A stretch of DNA of 64,000 bases, taken from the NCBI GenBank assembly GCA_943735955.1, contig OX030956.1:6035876-6099875 (forward strand), given 5' to 3'. The DNA comes from Piscicola geometra. Lineage: Eukaryota; Annelida; Clitellata; Hirudinida; Piscicolidae. Shown here one piece after another: positions 38,783 to 64,000 of the stretch. A program made the translations under genes and the position numbers. Every line of letters begins with the position of its first letter. Position 1 is the first letter of the stretch. The notes under the pieces are model-generated. The model was not told where the DNA came from. It worked only from the letters and a program-made list of their open reading frames with translations, and did no database searches.

Positions 38783-39073
38783 ACTATTTTTATTTTAAAT
38801 AATAATAAAAAGAATTTATTTTAAACTTATTATATTCGTTTAGAATTTAAGAGCGAAAATAAAACATGTTTTTCCGTGTTTTTCATATGATTTATAAACT
38901 AAATTAATTAAACTCATATAATATTTAATTTTTATTTAAATTTTAAAAATCTAGTTTTTAAGCTCTAAATATGGAATTTAAATAAAAATATTGTGTCACC
39001 TTCCCTACCGTCACTTTCATCTTTCAAAAGTCTGTGCGGTCTTGCATGTGCAAAAATCCCAGGCTAATCAGGG

Positions 39074-58248
<19,175 letters not shown>

Positions 58249-59040
58249 GTGGTGTGCATGAGAGGGGGATGAGAGGTGGATGAGTGGTGGATGAGTGGTG
58301 GATGAGAGGGGGATGAGAGGTGGATGAGTGGTGGATGAGAGGTGGATGAGTGGTGGATGAGTGGTGGATGAGAGGTGGATGAGAGGTGCATGAGAGGTGC
58401 ATGAGAGGTGCATGAGAGGTGCATGAGAGGGGGATGAGAGGTGCATGAGAGGTGGATGAGAGGTGGATGAGAGGGGGATGAGAGGTGGATGAGAGGTGGA
58501 TGAGAGGGGGAGGAGAGGGGGATGAGAGGTGGATGAGAGGGGGATGAGAGGTGGATGAGAGGTGGATGAGAGGTGGATGAGAGGTGGATGAGAGGTGGAT
58601 GAGAGGTGGATGAGAGGTGGATGAGAGGTGGATGAGAGGTGGATGAGAGGGGGATGAGAGGTGGATGAGAGGGGGATGAGAGGTGGATGAGAGGTGGATG
58701 AGAGGGGGATGAGAGGGGGATGAGAGGGGGATGAGAGGTGGATGAGAGGGGGATGAGAGGGGGATGAGAGGTGGATGAGAGGTGGATGAGAGGGGGAGGA
58801 GAGGGGGATGAGAGGTGGATGAGAGGGGGATGAGAGGTGGATGAGAGGTGGATGAGAGGTGGATGAGAGGTGGATGAGAGGTGGATGAGAGGTGGATGAG
58901 AGGTGGATGAGTGGTGGATGAGTGGTGGATGAGAGGGGGATGAGAGGTGGATGAGAGGGGGATGAGAGGTGGATGAGAGGGGGATGAGAGGGGGATGAGA
59001 GGTGGATGAGAGGTGAATGAGTGGTGGATGAGAGGTGGTG
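58249..59040. repeat. GATGAGAGGTG minisatellite directly after the ATM stop codon
   Basis: About 790 bp of 11-bp units, GATGAGAGGTG and variants GATGAGAGGGG and GATGAGTGGTG, in higher-order mixtures. The first unit begins at the stop codon itself (TGAGTGGTG). It must lie in the ATM 3' UTR unless the transcript ends very early. Reading frames on the minus strand (Ser/His/Pro/Leu repeats) are artefacts. Confidence 0.95.
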
Positions 59041-59044
59041 GGAT

Positions 59045-60010
59045 GCTGTGGTGGAGACCATCGAGTCATGCATCATATGCTGTGATTTCATAGGTTTTTT
59101 GTGTGCTTGGTGTTGAGAGCAATGTGTTGTATGGAGTGTTGAGGTTTGAGAATGAAAAGAGATTAACCTTGGGAAGATAATTTTTGTTTAAGTTTACTCA
59201 AGTGTTTCATAATGCTTGTATTGATGTTACAGTCGCTCACATTTGAAGCACATCCTTAAAAGGTCAAAGACCATCAGTGATCAGACTCTCTTAGCTTTAA
59301 AAGCGTGTTTTTACCCGGAGTATTAGCTCAGTACTTCATGTCACCTCAAACTTTTTCACAAACTCGTTTTCGGTGATTTTATGCTCCTCTACGTGGCATT
59401 CCATAGCTCATCACTTGCTAGCTGTTCACATATTTTCAAGTTGCTAGCCTGTCTTATATATGTATTTCACTTGAATATTTTTGACAGAAGTTTTTCTTAA
59501 TTTTTCTACTTGATATTACTAGATTCTTAAGGTTTCCGTCGTTGAATCAAAATGTAAAGATCTTTTAAAAGATGAGAAGTGTTTATTCGATTGAAAAACC
59601 TAATCGTAAATGGCAGAATTTACTAGTTTAAAATATCACACGGGAAAATAAGGATTTAAAATTCAAAAATCTAAAATTTAATTTTCACATTCGAAATAGA
59701 AAAAAATTCTCAAAATGGCTCTAGAACATACAGAAGAAGAGGTTTTTAAGGGGTTCCTATGAGTACATCATCTTGATGAACTCTGTAGGGAAGGGGTGAT
59801 AATGAAGTTGATTCAATTTCATGTAAAATGCCAGATTGTTCGGACATATGAACAATTGAAAGATAGTTACAGAAAATTCAAGGAGTTTGATTATTATAGC
59901 CTTTTAACGATATACTAACTAATTCTCAGAAAATATCAAACTCCCGTTATACTGATTCCTTCATAATATATTCAATAATATAATTATCAAAAGAATGAAA
60001 TTATTGAGCA
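59045..60010. other. Intergenic region between ATM and the EF-hand gene
   Basis: The two genes converge here. AT-rich sequence with no recognised exon or repeat; it should hold the 3' ends of both transcripts. Confidence 0.55.
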
Positions 60011-60013
60011 GAC

Positions 60014-62075
60014 TCAACCTTCGTAGTCTATCCTTCCATCTCCGTTCTTGTCTGCCGCCTTGATCATCGCCTCAGTGTCCTTGTCGGAGAGGTTTTCGCC
60101 GAGTGCCTTCATCGTCTTCTGCAGCTCCTTCTTGTCGATGAAGCCGTTGCCGTCTTTGTCGAATATCTGTTAGGAAAAAGAGAAAAAATTGTTTGATATG
60201 TCGTTCATAAATATAAATATTTGAAAGAGGTTAAATCGAGATAATAAACTTAGGAATAGTCAATCAACATAATTTTGAGACTTTTGGTTATTTATATATG
60301 CGATTTGTAAAAATACTTTTAAAAATGTCTTAGCAGTAGCCACTAAAGGGGTAAAAATACTTGCAGTTTCCTAAAACCCTAAACTAAGCCTACATAATAC
60401 CGTAAAAACCATGTATAAGATGCATCTTTTTTCAATGCCAAAAAAAAGTTCTAAAAAAACGAAAAGTAGCAAGTTGAATTGGAAGCTATGACTATTTCAA
60501 TTCTGGACAAAAATGGTGTCATTTTAAACATTTTGAAAGTAAAAATAAGAGGCAAAAAAGTGCGCCTTATACATGGTGCTTTGGGTTACTTTAAACAAAA
60601 AATTGTGAAGGAATATTTATATAATTTATATATAAACTATGATTACATTTTTCTCTAGATGGTCTTCTATTTTAAATTCCCGTTTAAAGTTATAAAACGA
60701 ATTCGACACCTTGAAAGACTTCCTCATTTCCTCCTCCTTATTGTACTTTATGGTGTACTTGCGGGAGGTTTCCATGATCTTCATGAACGACTCGAAGTTT
60801 ATCTTGCCTGCCAAAAGTTTTAAAAATAGTTAATTAACGATTTATAGATTGACTCATGTGAAGTGTTGCGTGCAACTAGCATTTTATACATGTATGCTCT
60901 TTTTTCAACTTGTTCAGTATAATAGTTTATAATTCTTTAGTAAAAACTTTTTTTTACCTATGGTTAAAAATCTATTATAAACTTTTTAATTTTGTTCATG
61001 AAAGAATTTTGTCGCACGAGAAGAGAATTAAAAAAAAACTTTTCAGCTTCCTCGTTCATTTGAACACAAAGCACACAACCTTACAAAGCACACAACCTTA
61101 CAAACCATACAACTTTACAAACTATACAAGCTCACAAGCACCAAACCATCTTACCAGCCACACCACCTACCACTCTTGTCGATGGAGGAAAGGATGTGTT
61201 TGGCTTCCTTGTGACTGACTGCCCTTCCATCCAGATCCTTCAACACTTTCTGAAGGTCCTGTGCTGTGATGTCGCCAGTCTTCGAGCGATCGAAAGACTC
61301 AAAAACCCTGCGGAACTCTGTCGTGGTTGTTTGTTGGTGGCGTTGAAAAGATTTTCTTTCTAAAAGATTAATGTGGGATTAAACCACCTTGCATGGTTTT
61401 AAAGACGTATATAAATGCATAAAGTATTAATATTGCATTTGAAATCTTAAAATATTGCATTTAAAATCTTAAAATATTGCATTTAAAATCTTAAAATATT
61501 GATTTATAATACATATTTTATCGTTTCTATGATTTTAAACTCTCTAAAAATTATTTTTTTTAATAAATAAATAAACCAAATTTTTAATAACATTACAAAT
61601 TAAAGAAATATATTTTTTAGTAATTTTTTTATAATTTTTGAACATTTTGGATACAAATAATTTGTTGTCCCTAAATATATAACTTATATTATAAGTTATC
61701 CTTATTTCTATTTTTAAAATCTTATGCTGTTGTGTTGTGTTTTAAATTATATTTTTTCTATTTTTTTAGCAACTTAAATAATCGAATAATACTGTCTTTC
61801 GTTATCTAACTTCATATCATACATTTATGCACTACATTATGTACTAAATGATTCCAGATCGCAATGGAATTCAAGGGTATAAAAAAGGTATTTAAAAAAC
61901 TTAAGAATTTACTAAAAAACTAAAACTAGTAACAAATTCTTATATATTGTGAACGTACTTTAAAAATGTAATGTATGTAATGTAATGTATGTAAATTATA
62001 TACAAATGTAAATAAAATTATTATTCAGAACTTACCATCGAGATCGTTTTGGCTGAAGTTACTCTGCACCTGCAT
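60014..62075 (-). CDS. Calmodulin/troponin-C-like EF-hand protein, 145 aa
   Basis: Small cytosolic calcium-binding protein. Four exons: 62075-62036, 61317-61171, 60807-60710 and 60166-60014; total 438 nt, 145 aa, with phases that match at every junction. EF1 loop 23-34 (DRSKTGDITAQD) is a plausible but atypical binder. EF2 (around 60-70, DKSGKINFESF) is two residues short and should not bind calcium. EF3 98-109 (DKDGNGFIDKKE) is canonical. EF4 134-145 (DKNGDGRIDYEG) has Gly instead of Glu at position 12 and the protein stops there, without the usual final helix. The layout resembles invertebrate troponin C or a calmodulin-like protein more than calmodulin itself. An alternative last exon downstream could restore EF4, but I see none within the gene. 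Confidence 0.85.
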
Positions 62076-62079
62076 TCGA

Positions 62080-63245
62080 TGTATGGTGATGAGGGAGCTT
62101 AAGAGATTCATTCAATCGGCGTTGAGAATCTAACTTAGCCGTAACATGTGTGTCTTTTAAGTGCGAATAGATTATTTTGAAATCGATTAGCATGAAGCCT
62201 GTACTGTATAGGTTTTAGAAACTTCGGTGGTTTAGAAAGTGGAAAAATGTGACTTAACGAGAAAGGATTTTGAATAGAACTTAAATTATATCAGTAAAAG
62301 GTTCTGAAGTTCTAGATTATTTGAGTTATATAAAGTACATTTTTCGTGTTCAAAGTGCTTGTCTAGCATCTTTGATGTAGAAGACAGACGTTCTTTATCG
62401 ACCCAATTCAGCATCTTGCATGTTATGTGTGTTTATTTTCCAAGTTTGTTATTAGACGACTTTAACTTTAAAATGGAAACAGCTTTTCATATTTTAAGTC
62501 TTTCTCAACACACTTCTACCCACCCGTCATACAAACACAGCGGTTCGTGTTTTCTTTTCGATGCGTTGATCCTATTATTAGACTTCTAGTTTGTAATAAT
62601 TTATGCAATTGACATTTGCAAGAACAAAATTTGTTTATAGGCATGTAATAAGTGCACCAACGCTGGAAACATGGATTGAAAGTATACTCCCATGATTTCG
62701 AATTAATGGAGCAGCATGTTTGTGCCAGTGAGTGAACGCGAGTAGTTGAGTGGTTTGGAAGGAAAAGAAGGCTACTTACTGAGATATCTATTTTTATTTT
62801 TAAGTTCTTAAGTGATAGGAATGTTAAATGTTTGTTATAACTTTATTGTGTTTTTATTTTATTTTGGTATGTATCTTCAGTGAATATTCTTCCCATATGT
62901 GTTTTTGATTATGGGTGGGTGAGAATGTTTGTTTGTGTGTTTTGTACGCTCACGTGAGAGAGTATCGGCACCAACAAAAAACAGTTTGAGGCGTATGAAG
63001 TAACGATCAAGCGATGAAGAAGCAGGCTGGTGTTTAGGCAACGGTTCCCGTTCAACGCTAATGCTTATTCGATATTATGGGAGGCAAAAGCATAAATGAT
63101 GAACGATCTAAACATTAAATTAATGGACTTTTTAAAAACTTCTCTAATGTAGATTTTGCGAGTTTGTTTAAGGGTCTTGGGATATTATAACAAACATAAA
63201 TAATGTAGTGCTTTTTTTATTCCATTCTGAAAACTTTGAACACTT
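62080..63245. other. Upstream region of the EF-hand gene, nothing else recognised
   Basis: AT-rich sequence that should hold the promoter of the minus-strand EF-hand gene. Short open frames here lack homology and splice context. Confidence 0.5.
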
Positions 63246-63247
63246 GA

Positions 63248-63845
63248 TACAATACAATACAATACAATACAATACAATACAATACAATACAATACAATAC
63301 AATACAATACAATACAATACAATACAATACAATACAATACAATACAATACAATACAATACAATACAATACAATACAATACAATACAATACAATACAATAC
63401 GATACAATACAATACAATTCAATAAAATACAATACAATACAATACAATACAATACAATACAATACAATACAATACAATACAATACAATACAATACAATAC
63501 AATTTTATAAAATACAATACAATACAATACAATAAAATAAAATAAAATAAAATAAAATAAAATACAATAAAATAAAATAAAATAAAATACAATACAATAC
63601 AATACAATACAATACAATACAATACAATACAATACAATACAATACAATGCAATGCAATGCAACACAATACAATGCAATAAAATAAAATAAAATAAAATAC
63701 AATACAATACAATACAATACAATTCAATACCCTACAATACCATACCATACCATACAATACCATACCATACCATACAATACAATACAATAAAATACAATAA
63801 AATACAATACAATACAACGACGAATATTATTAACGTGGCGTATAC
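63248..63845 (-). mobile_element. SINE 3' end with long (TTGTA)n tail
   Basis: The pentanucleotide array (plus strand AATAC, with AATAA and ATACC variants) covers about 63248-63818. Next to it, on the minus strand, lies GAAGCTCGTTCGTGTATACG followed by CCACGTTAATAATATTCGTC, which matches the SINE 3' region at 36.06-36.12 kb (GAAGCCCGTTCGGGTTATACG...). The array is thus the expanded tail of a SINE copy. Tyr/Cys/Ile-rich reading frames in it are artefacts. Confidence 0.85.
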
Positions 63846-64000
63846 ACGAACGAGCTTCAAGACCACTCGGTTATGAAAATTGATACAATTGAAATTGTTT
63901 ATGATTGTAAATAATTTAATATTAGGTTATAGCGGCTTCAAAAGAAATCAACTGAGACTGGTCTAAACAGTACCTACCAAAATAACACAAAAGTGACTGT

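Noticed and set aside
58249..59040. Regular repeat array considered as a CRISPR-like array
   Set aside because: No spacers; units are contiguous 11-mers. It is a minisatellite in an animal genome.
63168..63817. Tyr/Cys/Ile-rich open frames
   Set aside because: Pentanucleotide repeat read in phase; it is the tail of a SINE.

Overview
This window is nuclear DNA from an animal. It has spliced genes with short GT-AG introns, a eukaryotic tRNA-Gly, SINEs, LINEs and hAT elements, an AT-rich non-coding background and many micro- and minisatellites. The gene set (an estrogen-related nuclear receptor, SERINC membrane proteins, ATM kinase, a four-EF-hand protein) is bilaterian. The low protein similarity to vertebrate forms suggests an invertebrate; I cannot place the phylum from sequence alone.

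Layout. (1) 1-1267, minus: the 5' part of an unrecognised gene that runs off the left edge. (2) 2960-5196, minus: a complete seven-exon estrogen-related receptor (ERR/NR3B), 420 aa. (3) 6965-34708, minus: four complete SERINC genes in head-to-tail tandem, called SER-1 to SER-4 here in transcription order. I resolved every exon. The summed exon lengths are divisible by three in all four, giving 510, 503, 478 and 1054 aa. Exon lengths are almost identical between copies. The C-terminal tails are unrelated to each other, and SER-4 ends in a tail of about 610 residues made almost only of Lys/Glu followed by Asp/Ser. All four genes share a short motif 126-140 bp upstream of the ATG. Their introns hold a tRNA-Gly gene, a 3 kb hAT element with a second hAT element nested in it, a Charlie-like hAT fossil, LINE fragments, a fold-back element with a 9-bp target duplication, and long (TG)n tracts. 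(4) 35-38 kb: a truncated LINE, SINE copies and otherwise AT-rich sequence. (5) 38295-38782, plus: a candidate three-exon gene for an 84-aa cysteine-rich protein. (6) 39074-58248, plus: a complete ATM kinase gene of about 34 exons, from the N-terminal TAN-motif region to FATC. It includes one exon of about 3.5 kb, and many of its introns are filled by tandem repeats that begin beside a splice site. A 0.8 kb minisatellite starts directly after the stop codon. (7) 60014-62075, minus: a four-exon calmodulin/troponin-C-like EF-hand gene, 145 aa. (8) 63.2-63.8 kb: a pentanucleotide array that is the tail of a SINE.

The genes do not form a pathway. The notable biology is the SERINC cluster (local duplication, shared promoter element, gene-conversion-like mosaicism, paralog-specific tails) and the way transposons and tandem repeats have taken over introns. 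Exon coordinates for ERR, the SERINCs and the EF-hand gene were read base by base. Many ATM exon ends are approximate.
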